49,808 bases of DNA from Archaeoglobi archaeon JdFR-42. Lineage in GTDB: Archaea > Halobacteriota > Archaeoglobi > Archaeoglobales > JdFR-42. Where the stretch lies: contig MTND01000001.1 in assembly GCA_002010305.1 (NCBI GenBank), positions 5,358 through 55,165 on the forward strand, given 5' to 3'. The position numbers were made by a program, and so were the translations under genes. Of the stretch, positions 35,499-44,691 are shown in pieces (position 1 is the stretch's first letter; each line of letters starts with the position of its first letter). The notes under the pieces are model-generated. The model had not been told where the DNA came from, made no database searches, and saw nothing but the letters and a program-made list of their open reading frames with translations.

Positions 35499-36752
35499 TT
35501 ATCTGTTATTAAAGGATCCATCCCCATTCTTATTCGTTATCATTACAAATATTTCTTCATATCGTGTAACGATCTTATCTAAATTCATATTTTCTTCAAC
35601 AAATTTTTTGCCGTTTTCAGAAAATGTCATTCTCAACCCCTCGTCATCCTTTAATTTTATGATAGCATTTTTAAATTCTTGTAAATCTCCTGGGGTTACT
35701 ACTAAACCACAATTGTTCTCCTTCAAAATCTTGGCCGTATCATTATCTTCTGGAACGTTAGCTATTATTGTTTTTCCCAGCGATAGTAGATTGGATAACT
35801 TTCCTGGTATGCACGGTGCGGTCATTCTTCTATCCAGAGATACGATGTTAATATCGGAAGAATTTATAATGTTAAAATACTCTTCCCTTGGCTGTAAAGG
35901 CAATATTTTTAAGTTATCTATTTTTTCTCTTTCTTTTCTTCTCTCTAAATGTTTTTTGATCATCCCATCTCCGACAATGTAAAAAACTATGTCTCTATAT
36001 TCTTTCATCATCTTTGCAACATCCAGAATATCATCTAATCCTTGAAATGGAGACAAGATTCCAGCATATGTCACTAAAAATTTATCTTTTATATTTTCTC
36101 TCTTTTTAAAATTCTTAACCCTTTTGAATTTATCGATTTCATCCAAATTGACACTGTTGTAGATACATTCTATATTGTTATTCCGTTTGCCTCTCTTTTT
36201 TATTAGCTCAACCCCTCCTGGAGACATTACGGTAATATAATCAGGGTTTTTATATGCACTCTTTTCTATTCGCCTCAGTATCTTTATAATTAATCTGTTT
36301 TTTAAAACTCCTCCATCTATTAGTTCGTCTGGGTGTATATCTTGAAAATTAAGAACGTAAGGAACCCCCATTTTCTTTTTAATTTTTTCGCCTAAATAAT
36401 AGAGTGGAAGAGGGGGAACGTAAATCAAGCATACATCAAATTTTATATTTATTTTTTTCAATTTTTTATAGTAAATATATGGTAAAATGAAATGCTCAAC
36501 CCCTCTTAAAAAAATCAAATCTCTTTTTGATAAAGGATATGTGCAACGATGAACCTTTATATTGTCCATCACCTCGTACATTGGGTATGCTTTTCCCCTG
36601 TCTTTTTTATGGAGATTATAACCCCTAGGATATGATGTAATTATGTGTACTTCGTGCCCTCTCTTTACGAAGCCTCTAGCCAAATCATAATAGATATGAG
36701 CGGCGCTTCCGATTTCAGGAGGCCAATGTGGTACTATCAAAAGTAACCTCAT
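35499..36752 (-). CDS. Glycosyltransferase family 4 (WbuB-like)
   Basis: 417 residues, GT-B fold. N-terminal domain: LIVPHWPPEIGSAAHIYYDL, RGHEVHIITSYPRGYN. C-terminal nucleotide-binding domain: LVTYAGILSPFQGLDDILDV, YIVGDG and the PCIPGKLSNLLSLGKTI loop, where GT4 enzymes usually have an E-x7-E motif. This pattern resembles WbuB/FnlA-linked fucosaminyl transferases. It acts on a cytoplasmic lipid-linked acceptor. Lys-rich, AT-rich codon use like the neighbouring GT-C gene. Donor sugar not assignable. Confidence 0.85.
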   Translation of the reverse strand: MRLLLIVPHWPPEIGSAAHIYYDLARGFVKRGHEVHIITSYPRGYNLHKKDRGKAYPMYEVMDNIKVHRCTYPLSKRDLIFLRGVEHFILPYIYYKKLKKINIKFDVCLIYVPPLPLYYLGEKIKKKMGVPYVLNFQDIHPDELIDGGVLKNRLIIKILRRIEKSAYKNPDYITVMSPGGVELIKKRGKRNNNIECIYNSVNLDEIDKFKRVKNFKKRENIKDKFLVTYAGILSPFQGLDDILDVAKMMKEYRDIVFYIVGDGMIKKHLERRKEREKIDNLKILPLQPREEYFNIINSSDINIVSLDRRMTAPCIPGKLSNLLSLGKTIIANVPEDNDTAKILKENNCGLVVTPGDLQEFKNAIIKLKDDEGLRMTFSENGKKFVEENMNLDKIVTRYEEIFVMITNKNGDGSFNNR

Positions 36753-36957
36753 ATATCCCCTCTCGTTCTCTGATAATGCAGTTATTTTTTTCGAAAAATA
36801 CCAATTTAAGATTACATATTCTTTTTGTCTTTGTTTTTAGGGCAGTGATTCATAAGGTTCAAAGCCTTTTTTTACCATAACCTTTTCTAAATTTATCCCT
36901 GCACATCTAACACAACATGATAGGGCAATTTACATAAAAACTCCACTCTTTTTTCTT

Positions 36958-37956
36958 TTAAAACTCTGCACTATTCTTTATATTTTCCCAGTTTTCGGTA
37001 AACCACTCATGCACTCTCTTCAACCCATCTTTGAATTCTGTTTGTGGCTTATAACCTAAAAGCTTCTTTGCCTTCTCGATGGAAGATAAAAGCCTCTTCT
37101 TGACATCCCAGTTTCTTCTCTCTACGTATATAACGCCTGCATCATTATCTGTTAGCTTGTTCACTATATTGGCCAGCTCTATAACTCTATGCTCTTTTCC
37201 AGAGCCAAGGTTGATGGCCTCTCCCACTGCTTCTTCTTTTATTCCCATTGCCAGCAAGCCATTTATGATATCACTTACATAGGTCCAGTCTCTGGTCTCT
37301 GTTCCGTCGCCAGTTATAGGCAGAGCCTGTCCATTCATGGCCCAGTAAAAGAAGTTAGGTATAACGTTTCTGTATTTTCCCGGCACTTCTCCAGGACCAT
37401 AGACATTGAAAAACCTTGCATTGACGATGGGAAGGTTGTATAGGTTATAGAAGTAGTTGGTATAGAGTTCTCCAAGCAACTTCGTTACTTGATATGGGGT
37501 ATGCAAACTGATGGAGATATCATGTTCTTCAAAGGGCATTTTTGAGTCCAGCCCGTAAACTCCACAACCTGAAGAGGAATAAACAAATCTTTTAACGTTC
37601 GATAGGTGAGCATATTGCAGGACTTTTAAAGTCCCCAGTCCATTGACCATCAAGTCAGTCTCTGGATTATCTACAGAGTTCTGGTTTGCGAAATGAGCAG
37701 CAAGATGGAAGACGTAATCTGGTTTTTCTTTAAAAACACGCTTCAGCATTTCATCATCGAGAACACTTCCCTTCACAAATACAATATTCTTCGCCTTAGG
37801 GATATTCCACTCATATGAAGAAGATAGGTCATCTAAGATTATCACTTTTTCAGCGTTTAATTCTGCTAACTTCTTGCACAGATTGCCTCCAATGGATCCT
37901 GCACCTCCGGTTACTAGTACAACCTTATTCTCATATTCAGAGTAAACTTCTTCCAT
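36958..37956 (-). CDS. NAD-dependent nucleotide-sugar epimerase/dehydratase
   Basis: 332 residues from the ATG at 37956, which has GGTGAT upstream; a GTG at 37965 adds three residues. Extended SDR: VTGGAGSIGGNL, the Ser region VYSSSGCGVYG, Tyr-x3-Lys in HTPYQVTKLLGE, RFFNVYGPGE and GDGTETRDWTYVSDI. Begins directly after the stop of the next epimerase, so the two are co-translated. Probably a UDP-sugar 4-epimerase or a dTDP/GDP-sugar reductase of the surface glycan pathway. Confidence 0.85.
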   Translation of the reverse strand: MEEVYSEYENKVVLVTGGAGSIGGNLCKKLAELNAEKVIILDDLSSSYEWNIPKAKNIVFVKGSVLDDEMLKRVFKEKPDYVFHLAAHFANQNSVDNPETDLMVNGLGTLKVLQYAHLSNVKRFVYSSSGCGVYGLDSKMPFEEHDISISLHTPYQVTKLLGELYTNYFYNLYNLPIVNARFFNVYGPGEVPGKYRNVIPNFFYWAMNGQALPITGDGTETRDWTYVSDIINGLLAMGIKEEAVGEAINLGSGKEHRVIELANIVNKLTDNDAGVIYVERRNWDVKKRLLSSIEKAKKLLGYKPQTEFKDGLKRVHEWFTENWENIKNSAEF

Positions 37957-37957
37957 T

Positions 37958-38899
37958 TTAATCACCTATCCTGTAATACCACTTCATCCATTCGACTGTT
38001 CGTTTAATCCCTTCCTCTGGTGGAATCTTCGGATCATGTTTTAAGTCTCTGATGGCTTTTGAACAGTCTATTTTCTTTATGTTTGTGGTGAACGGCTCCG
38101 CTTCTTTGTAAGTAACTATCGAATCGTCTCTTCCAACAGCTTTTAAAACTAAATCTGAGTACTCTTTGATATCTTTCTCCCATTCCGGTCTTCCACCAAC
38201 ATTATACACTTCTCCGGGAATGAAGTTATCTACAATGTTAGCAAAAGTTCTTACAGAGTCATCAACATAGTCGATTATTCTCTTGTGTCCTTTGTAGACG
38301 ACATAGGGTTTGTTATATAGAGCGTGGTATATGAATTTGGGAATAAATCCTCTATAAGGGGTATAATGCTCACCAGGACCATAGCAGTTGACTGGTCTCA
38401 CTCTTACAGTTTCTGTTCCGTACATTTTGGCCGAATTCATGCACATTAACTCTCCAGCCCATTTGGTTATTGCATAATCGTTCATCTGATATGTGTCCTT
38501 AATAGGGTTGTTAACCATTACATCCTCAGACATAACTCCACTGTAATCTCCATATACTTCTGCACTTGAAAAGAAGATTAATCTAAATTTCAGTCTTTCC
38601 TGCAAACGAATTATGTGTTTCGTCCCAATAACGTTAGTCTCCCATAGATTTTCATAATAGTCCTCTCCATTCCAGCGGCCATATTCGGCTGCTAAATGAT
38701 AAACATAGTCGAATTTCCACCTATCAAACACCCTTTCCAATTGCCTGTAATTTTTAACATCTGCTCTTATGTAATCCTCTCTGTCTGTATTGTATAAATC
38801 CAAAGAGATTACTTCATGACCTCTCTTCTTCAACTCGTTCACTAAATTGGTCCCTATAAATCCAGCTCCACCGGTTACCAGTATTCTCTCAGTTTCCAT
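37958..38899 (-). CDS. NAD-dependent nucleotide-sugar epimerase/dehydratase
   Basis: 313 residues. VTGGAGFIGTNLV, VYHLAAEYGRW, FFSSAEVYGDYSG, YAITKWAGELMC (Tyr-x3-Lys) and RPVNCYGPGEHYTPYRG. The ribosome binding site AGGAGG overlaps the stop region of the small upstream gene. The set of two different epimerases in tandem suggests a sugar modified twice, for instance in a deoxy- or amino-sugar route. Exact reaction unknown. Confidence 0.85.
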   Translation of the reverse strand: METERILVTGGAGFIGTNLVNELKKRGHEVISLDLYNTDREDYIRADVKNYRQLERVFDRWKFDYVYHLAAEYGRWNGEDYYENLWETNVIGTKHIIRLQERLKFRLIFFSSAEVYGDYSGVMSEDVMVNNPIKDTYQMNDYAITKWAGELMCMNSAKMYGTETVRVRPVNCYGPGEHYTPYRGFIPKFIYHALYNKPYVVYKGHKRIIDYVDDSVRTFANIVDNFIPGEVYNVGGRPEWEKDIKEYSDLVLKAVGRDDSIVTYKEAEPFTTNIKKIDCSKAIRDLKHDPKIPPEEGIKRTVEWMKWYYRIGD

Positions 38900-38901
38900 A
38901 T

Positions 38902-39210
38902 TTATCCTCCTTTATCGGTAGTTATTTTTCTACATTTGAATATTACCGTTCCTCCATCTGTATATGGTCTCCCGGGATCAACACATTGCATATAGGCATG
39001 TTCTGGGTCATCTGGTGTGGTTAATCCAAGTTTTACAGGGCACCAGTCATGCTCCAGTATTAAAACGTAGTGTAGCAATGTTGAAAGTGCATGTGTGCAT
39101 AACGCCTCAGTCTCCTCTAAAACAATCTCTGGGTCCTCTATTGTTATCCTATCTCCCGGTTTATAAACTGGGCATCCTCCTCTTATTTCATGGACCACAA
39201 TCTCTAGCAA
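38902..39210 (-). CDS. TIGR04076-family small protein
   Basis: 102 residues from a TTG at 39210, chosen because AGGAGC lies 8 bases upstream. It matches the TIGR04076 family: VHEIRGGCPVYKPGDRI, an internal CTHALSTLLHYV and CVDPGRPYTDGGTVIFKC. Five conserved cysteines and several histidines suggest metal binding. No function is established. It is tightly packed between wecB and an epimerase (12 and 2 bp gaps), which ties this orphan family to nucleotide-sugar metabolism here. Confidence 0.75.
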   Translation of the reverse strand: MLEIVVHEIRGGCPVYKPGDRITIEDPEIVLEETEALCTHALSTLLHYVLILEHDWCPVKLGLTTPDDPEHAYMQCVDPGRPYTDGGTVIFKCRKITTDKGG

Positions 39211-39222
39211 CTCTATCAGCTC

Positions 39223-40293
39223 CTAATAAATTTTTAAGATTTCAACAATCTTCTCTCCAGCTTTGCCATCTCCAAAGGGATTTTCCCAGTTGGTTTTTTT
39301 GTCGAGCATCGTTTTAACTCCTTCTAATATGCTCTCTGGGTTTACTCCAACTATCATATTGGATCCAACTTCTAAAGTTTCTGGCCTTTCTGTGTTATCC
39401 CTTAATGTTACACAGGGGACTTTTAAGATGCATGTCTCTTCTTGGACACCTCCTGAGTCCGTTAGTACTAGTTTAGCATTAGCTTCCAACTGCAAAAACT
39501 CCAGAAAACCCAAGGGGTCGATCAGATTAATGCCATTAGTTTCTAATCCAAATTCTCGAATTCTTTTGGATGTGCGAGGATGTATCGGGAACACAACAGG
39601 AAGGGAGAGTTTCTCATGAATTAGTTCCAGACCTCTTAAAATTCCTTTCAATCTTGCCTTAACATCTACGTTCTCCTGTCTGTGGGCTGTTACAAGGAAA
39701 TACTCCTTGGGATTTAAATCTAGGGCTTTTAAGGCATTCACCTTCCTCTTAGCAATCTCTAGATTTTGATATACAGCATCTACAATGGTGTTGCCCGTGA
39801 CGAATATCTTGTCTTCGTTTATCCCCTCTCTCAGTAAGTTCTTTTTGGCTTCATCAGTAGGAGCAAATAAATAGTCTGAGATATGATCTGTTAGAACTCT
39901 GTTAATCTCTTCAGGCATTCTTCTATCAAAACTTCTTAGGCCAGCCTCTACATGCCCCACTTTGATATGCAATTTTGCTGCTGATAGAGCCCCAGCCAGA
40001 ACAGTGTTTGTGTCGCCTTCAACTAAAACGACATCGGGATTTTCTTTAATCAGAACTTCCTCCACACCTATCATTATCCTGCCAGTCTGGTCGGCATGAG
40101 TGCCTGAGCCCACATCGAGGTTGTATTTGGCTTCAGGTAATTCAAGCTCTTCGAAAAAGATTCTGTCCATCTCGTAAGAGTAGTGCTGACCTGTATGCAG
40201 GATAAAGTAGTCTAAATTTTGATTTTCGCATTCCCTTATTATGGGACTCATTTTGATGATTTCTGGCCTGGTTCCAAGAATGATGGAGATCAT
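39223..40293 (-). CDS. wecB: UDP-N-acetylglucosamine 2-epimerase, non-hydrolysing
   Basis: 356 residues, the usual length. ILGTRPEIIKMSPIIRE, HTGQHYSYEMD, VEGDTNTVLAGALSAA, GHVEAGLRSFDRRMPEE and TDSGGVQEET are all diagnostic. It interconverts UDP-GlcNAc and UDP-ManNAc. Overlaps the glycosyltransferase upstream by 4 bp. With GlmS and the GlmU-like protein it makes a complete route from fructose-6-P to UDP-ManNAc, except for phosphoglucosamine mutase, which is not in the window. Confidence 0.95.
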   Translation of the reverse strand: MISIILGTRPEIIKMSPIIRECENQNLDYFILHTGQHYSYEMDRIFFEELELPEAKYNLDVGSGTHADQTGRIMIGVEEVLIKENPDVVLVEGDTNTVLAGALSAAKLHIKVGHVEAGLRSFDRRMPEEINRVLTDHISDYLFAPTDEAKKNLLREGINEDKIFVTGNTIVDAVYQNLEIAKRKVNALKALDLNPKEYFLVTAHRQENVDVKARLKGILRGLELIHEKLSLPVVFPIHPRTSKRIREFGLETNGINLIDPLGFLEFLQLEANAKLVLTDSGGVQEETCILKVPCVTLRDNTERPETLEVGSNMIVGVNPESILEGVKTMLDKKTNWENPFGDGKAGEKIVEILKIY

Positions 40294-41399
40294 TTTTCAA
40301 CCGCCAATTCATATACTTCGGACATCCTCTTCACTACAACCTCATAGCTAAAGTTCTCTTCAATGTGTTCTCTCCCATCTTTCCCCATAGTTTTTCTTAA
40401 CTCATCATCTTCGAGTAATTCAATCACTTTAGACGCCATAGTGGTAGAATCACCTGGTTTTGTGAGAAAACCCGTTTTTCCATCAATGACAATTTCTTTG
40501 GTATCTCCGACATCTGTACCAACTACTGGAACCCCACATGATAATGACTCGAGACAGGTTGTAGGTGTGCCCTCCATAAAGGACGGCAGGATAGAAACTG
40601 TTGTTTTATGATATATATCTGGCATTTTGTCGTGGGGGACATGACCAAGTAGTTCTACTGGTAAATCAGAGTTTTTCAGCTTACTTGCGTTACTACCATC
40701 TCCCACTACCCAAAACTTCACATCCTCAATGGCTTTATGGACCATTTTAAAGACATCTATAAGGACATCAACACCCTTCCATCTTTCAAGCTTTCCTACA
40801 TATGTCACAACCTTGGAATCTAAATCTGAATCACAATATCCGAATTTATCTGTGCAGACAGCATTTGGAATCCATTCTGCATCAACACCAAACTTCTTTT
40901 TAATCAATGGAATGTCGCATTTTGCTATGCTTAGAACTCTGTCAGCTTTCTTTGTTGTGAATAGTCCAAGTGTTTTATCGTAAATTCTCTCTTTTGCCAA
41001 AACTCTGAATGGAAAAAGCTCCTTCGTACCTTCGGAGAACGTTAAACCACCGTGGAATTGCAGAATATACTTGAAATTCTTGAAATATCTGGCTAAAGCA
41101 GCCATGTTTGACATGAAGAATATGTAAGAATGAACATGTACTATATCAAAATCCTCCCTGAGTAACTTGGTAAGAACATTCGCAACCGGGTTCATATTCC
41201 ATATCAGGCCATAAGTTCGCAAAACATGGAGATGAAAATCATCCGAGTGATTTATCTCGTTAAAGTTTCCAATGCTTGAAGTATATACATGTACTTCATT
41301 TCCATGCTCAACTAAACGTCTTGCCAATTCATAAGCATAAATACCAGAGCCAGTTGGATAAGCTGGCCCCCAAAAAGCCGTAACCATTGCAATTTTCAC
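40290..41399 (-). CDS. Glycosyltransferase family 4
   Basis: 369 residues, GT-B fold. MVTAFWGPAYPTGSGIYAYE at the N-terminus and, in the C-terminal domain, VVTYVGKLERWKGVDVLIDV, WVVGDG, LPSFMEGTPTTCLESLSCGV (the E-x7-E signature) and GTDVGDTKEI. A retaining transferase that adds a sugar from a nucleotide donor to the growing surface glycan. Donor unknown. The signature differs clearly from the other GT4 at 35499. Confidence 0.9.
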   Translation of the reverse strand: MKIAMVTAFWGPAYPTGSGIYAYELARRLVEHGNEVHVYTSSIGNFNEINHSDDFHLHVLRTYGLIWNMNPVANVLTKLLREDFDIVHVHSYIFFMSNMAALARYFKNFKYILQFHGGLTFSEGTKELFPFRVLAKERIYDKTLGLFTTKKADRVLSIAKCDIPLIKKKFGVDAEWIPNAVCTDKFGYCDSDLDSKVVTYVGKLERWKGVDVLIDVFKMVHKAIEDVKFWVVGDGSNASKLKNSDLPVELLGHVPHDKMPDIYHKTTVSILPSFMEGTPTTCLESLSCGVPVVGTDVGDTKEIVIDGKTGFLTKPGDSTTMASKVIELLEDDELRKTMGKDGREHIEENFSYEVVVKRMSEVYELAVEK

Positions 41400-41452
41400 T
41401 TTTTCACCTTTTTTAATTTCTTTAATTTCTCCATTCTGTTATCTATTTATGT

Positions 41453-42565
41453 CTAAACATCTCTTTTAACTGAAGTATCTGGGTCAATCCAGGTATCGCT
41501 TCCAATTTTTACACCTGGATATATTGAAACATTAATCCCGATCTTTACATTGTACCCGATAAAGGCTCCAAGCTTTCTTCTTCCACTGTCTATCCTTTTG
41601 CCTTTGATGGTAACCTTAACGTTCTCATTATCAAATCTGAGGTTGGCTATTTTGGCTCCAGCCCCTAAATTGCACCCCTCAGCTACAACAGAATCTGCAA
41701 CATAATTCAGATGGGGCACATTGGATTCATTCATAATAACGCTCCTCTTCACTACAGAAAACTCTCCAACGACACAGTCATCTCCCACAACAGACTTCTC
41801 AACCACACAGTTCTTTATTTCACAATCGTCTCCAATTACAGCAGGCTTTCGTATCGTTGCGTTGCTCCATATTTCTGTATTCTCACCAACTGAAAAGCCT
41901 ATTCTGTTGAGCATATACATGTTTACATCAAGATAATCCCACGGATAACCGATATCATTCCAGTATCCGTCTAGCGGGATCACTTTCACATTTTTAACGG
42001 AATTGAGCATCATTATCGAATCAGTCAGCTCAAATTCTCCCCTCTCACTCTTTTCAGTTTTCTCTATGAAATCTGGGAGGTTAACATCAAAATGGTAGAT
42101 ACCAGCGTTCACAAAACCACTGTTTGAGCCACTTTTCTCTCTAATGCTGACAAGTCTTCCCTCCTGGAAGATCACCTCTCCATATCTGGACACATCCTCA
42201 TTCCAGACAATGGCCATGGAGTTTGGAGTTTTAACAACTTCATCAATGGATCCATCATAGAAAAGATCGCCATACAGCAGAATGAATTCATCGTCAATAA
42301 AGTTCCTGGCAGCATGAACGGCAGAGGCAGTTCCCTGTATCTTATCATCCCTGTAAAACTTCACTTCATCCTTCAAGTGATCTCTCATCGTCTTTTCCAG
42401 ATAACCAACCACAACGGCAATCTCATCGATCCCATACTGCCTTAACATCTCGATCTGGTAGTCAATAATGGGTTTATTGCATACAGGAAGCATGGCTTTG
42501 GGTTTATAATCGGTTAGTGGCTGAAGTCTCTCTCCCTTTCCTGCGGCGAGGATTATAGCTTTCAT
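41453..42565 (-). CDS. GlmU-like bifunctional sugar-1-phosphate nucleotidyltransferase/acetyltransferase
   Basis: 370 residues, somewhat shorter than typical archaeal enzymes (about 400). N-terminal nucleotidyltransferase: AAGKGERLQPLTDYKPKAML, LLYGDLFYDG, NSGFVNAGIYHFD and YWNDIGYPWDYLD. C-terminal left-handed beta-helix: hexapeptides such as AVIGDDCEIKNCVVEKSVVG, ending FIGYNVKIGINVSIYPGVKI. It most likely makes UDP-GlcNAc from glucosamine-1-P, acetyl-CoA and UTP. ATGA overlap with glmS supports this. A UDP- or dTDP-glucose pyrophosphorylase is the alternative. Confidence 0.85.
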   Translation of the reverse strand: MKAIILAAGKGERLQPLTDYKPKAMLPVCNKPIIDYQIEMLRQYGIDEIAVVVGYLEKTMRDHLKDEVKFYRDDKIQGTASAVHAARNFIDDEFILLYGDLFYDGSIDEVVKTPNSMAIVWNEDVSRYGEVIFQEGRLVSIREKSGSNSGFVNAGIYHFDVNLPDFIEKTEKSERGEFELTDSIMMLNSVKNVKVIPLDGYWNDIGYPWDYLDVNMYMLNRIGFSVGENTEIWSNATIRKPAVIGDDCEIKNCVVEKSVVGDDCVVGEFSVVKRSVIMNESNVPHLNYVADSVVAEGCNLGAGAKIANLRFDNENVKVTIKGKRIDSGRRKLGAFIGYNVKIGINVSIYPGVKIGSDTWIDPDTSVKRDV

Positions 42566-44325
42566 ATCACTGTCACACTCTTTGCCAGATTACGGGGCTT
42601 GTCCGGATCAAGACCCTTCAGGACAGCAAGCTGATATGCAAGGATCTGAATTGGTATTATCTGGGCGATTGGATTTAAATCTTCACATTCTGGCACCTTA
42701 ACCCAGTAATCAAAGACCTCATGCCTGTCAGCGGAAACTCCTATTATGAACCCACCCCTCGCCTTAACCTCGCTGGCATTGGATATGACCTTCTTTTCAT
42801 TATCTCTGGCTACAAAAACCATCACTGGAGTACCATCTTCAATTAAAGCTAGAGGCCCGTGTTTCAACTCACCTCCAGCAAAGGCTTCAGCGTGAATGTA
42901 GGACACCTCTTTGATTTTAAGGGCTCCTTCCATGGCTGTTGCATACTGCAATCCCCTGCCAATCAGATAGATGTGCTCTTCATTCACAAGCATCTCCGCC
43001 AGATATCTCAAATGCTCTCTCATGGATCTTGAAGTGAGGTTGTAAATATCCATGTACAGTCCCTGAAGTCTGTTAACCCCATCTTCGTATTTTCCGGCCA
43101 GAGCATAGGCAAGCAACGCCATAAGAGCTACCTGTGAGGTGTAGGTTTTCGTTGACAGAACGCATATTTCTGGCCCGGCATTCATCAGGAGGAACTCATC
43201 ACTTTCCCGTGTCAGTGAAGACCCCATCTTGTTTACAATACCAATAACCCTGCTTCCTCGTATTTTGGCAGCCCTGACCGCTTCAAGAACGTCAGCAGTC
43301 TCTCCAGATTGAGATATGGCAAAGACGAGGGTATTTTCTGTAAGAAAATGTTCGTAGTTTTCAAACTCCGATGCCAGAGCTACATTGACGTGAGTATTTG
43401 CAATTTTGGAGAAGAGATAGCTTCCTGTCAGGCATGCGTGATAGCTTGAACCGCAGCCAACAAAGAATATGCCATAAGCCTCCCTTATCTCATCAGCAAT
43501 CCTGTTGACCACACTTTCATCCTGCTGTATCGCCCTCTGTATGGTTTCACTCTGTTCGAGTATTTCCTTGAGCATGTAGTGCTCAAAGCCCCCTTTCTTT
43601 ATTTGCTCGGCATCCCATTCTACTGTATCTACGGGTCGACTTACCTCGTTGCCCGAGAGGTTGTATATTCTGACCCCATTCTTGGTTGCTACCACAACAT
43701 CGTAATCCTGCAGGTACACAACCTTCTTGGTATATTCCAGGAAGGAAGGTATGTCAGAGGACAGGAAAGTACCATGGTCAGCAATTCCAACCACGAGAGG
43801 GGAACCTTTTCTCGCAGCAAGAATCTTTTCCTCACCATTCTTTATTGCCAGAATGGCGTAGTTCCCTTCAAGCTGTGAAATGGTAGATATAAAAGCCTCC
43901 TCAAAGGATAGACCCCTCTTCAGTTCTTCCTCTATTAAATGGGCAATGACTTCAGAATCGGTTTCAGATTCAAATGTATGGGTTGACAGCTTCTCTTTCA
44001 GCTCTCTGTAATTTTCAATTATACCGTTGTGAACGATTGCAATGGTTTTTGTTGAGTCAAAATGTGGATGGGCGTTGATATCGTTAACCTCTCCATGAGT
44101 GGCCCAGCGATTATGGGCAATACCTATATCTCCTTCCAGATCAAGAAAATTCAGCCGTTTGTGTATCTCCTCTATTTTTCCTGCTGCTTTTTTGCATTCA
44201 ACACCTTTTGAATTCAGAATGGCCATTCCAGCCGAATCATATCCCCTGTATTCCAGATTTATTAAGCCCCTTAAGAGGATAGGGCTGGCTTTCTCAGAAC
44301 CAATATAACCAATTATTCCGCACAT
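42562..44325 (-). CDS. glmS: Glutamine:fructose-6-phosphate aminotransferase
   Basis: 587 residues. Cys2 nucleophile (MCGIIGYIG), HNRWATHG and NHN-type HNGIIENYRELK in the glutaminase half; two SIS domains in the second half with CGSSYHACLTG, SQSGETADVLEAV and LSTKTYTSQ; ends LAKSVTVI, the normal C-terminus. It makes glucosamine-6-phosphate, the first step to UDP-GlcNAc. First gene of the leftward glycan-precursor operon glmS-glmU-like-GT4-wecB. No ribozyme-like leader seen. Confidence 0.96.
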   Translation of the reverse strand: MCGIIGYIGSEKASPILLRGLINLEYRGYDSAGMAILNSKGVECKKAAGKIEEIHKRLNFLDLEGDIGIAHNRWATHGEVNDINAHPHFDSTKTIAIVHNGIIENYRELKEKLSTHTFESETDSEVIAHLIEEELKRGLSFEEAFISTISQLEGNYAILAIKNGEEKILAARKGSPLVVGIADHGTFLSSDIPSFLEYTKKVVYLQDYDVVVATKNGVRIYNLSGNEVSRPVDTVEWDAEQIKKGGFEHYMLKEILEQSETIQRAIQQDESVVNRIADEIREAYGIFFVGCGSSYHACLTGSYLFSKIANTHVNVALASEFENYEHFLTENTLVFAISQSGETADVLEAVRAAKIRGSRVIGIVNKMGSSLTRESDEFLLMNAGPEICVLSTKTYTSQVALMALLAYALAGKYEDGVNRLQGLYMDIYNLTSRSMREHLRYLAEMLVNEEHIYLIGRGLQYATAMEGALKIKEVSYIHAEAFAGGELKHGPLALIEDGTPVMVFVARDNEKKVISNASEVKARGGFIIGVSADRHEVFDYWVKVPECEDLNPIAQIIPIQILAYQLAVLKGLDPDKPRNLAKSVTVI

Positions 44326-44691
44326 TTACAACACCAGATTACTTTAAAACCAAATACAGCCAAACACAGTTTCAACCAGATTGTATAATCCGGTATCCAA
44401 TAACCTCTAATTCATTTTCAGCCATTTAGGAACCCGGACTTCCGGGTAATAATCAGATTGGAGGTGAGGGATAGATAATATTAATGATATTCATCCTCTT
44501 CCTTTTAAAGTCCCCTTGTGTTTGTGAACGAAAACCCCTTGCTCTTATGCTCAGTTTACCTTGCTTTTGAATGAGGAATTCCAGTCAATTGCCTTTCACA
44601 TCCTTTACCTGATTCCAGCATTCATCTTCTCTGTCTGATACACTCAATCATAAAGCTTAAGTTTTTATAATTCCTGCGAAATTGCCTGATA
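44326..44691. other. 366-bp divergent intergenic region with a GC hairpin
   Basis: Contains the promoters of glmS (leftward) and the YdjM-like gene (rightward; TATA-like tttttata about 25 bp before 44692). A GC-rich hairpin acccgg/ccgggt with a 4-base loop lies at 44432-44447, inside what would be a long glmS leader if transcription begins at the minus-strand TATA-like CTTTAAAAGG near 44515. No coding frame seen. Confidence 0.4.

Noticed and set aside
44326-44480. glmS ribozyme
   Set aside because: Known from bacteria; the double-pseudoknot core sequences are not visible here.
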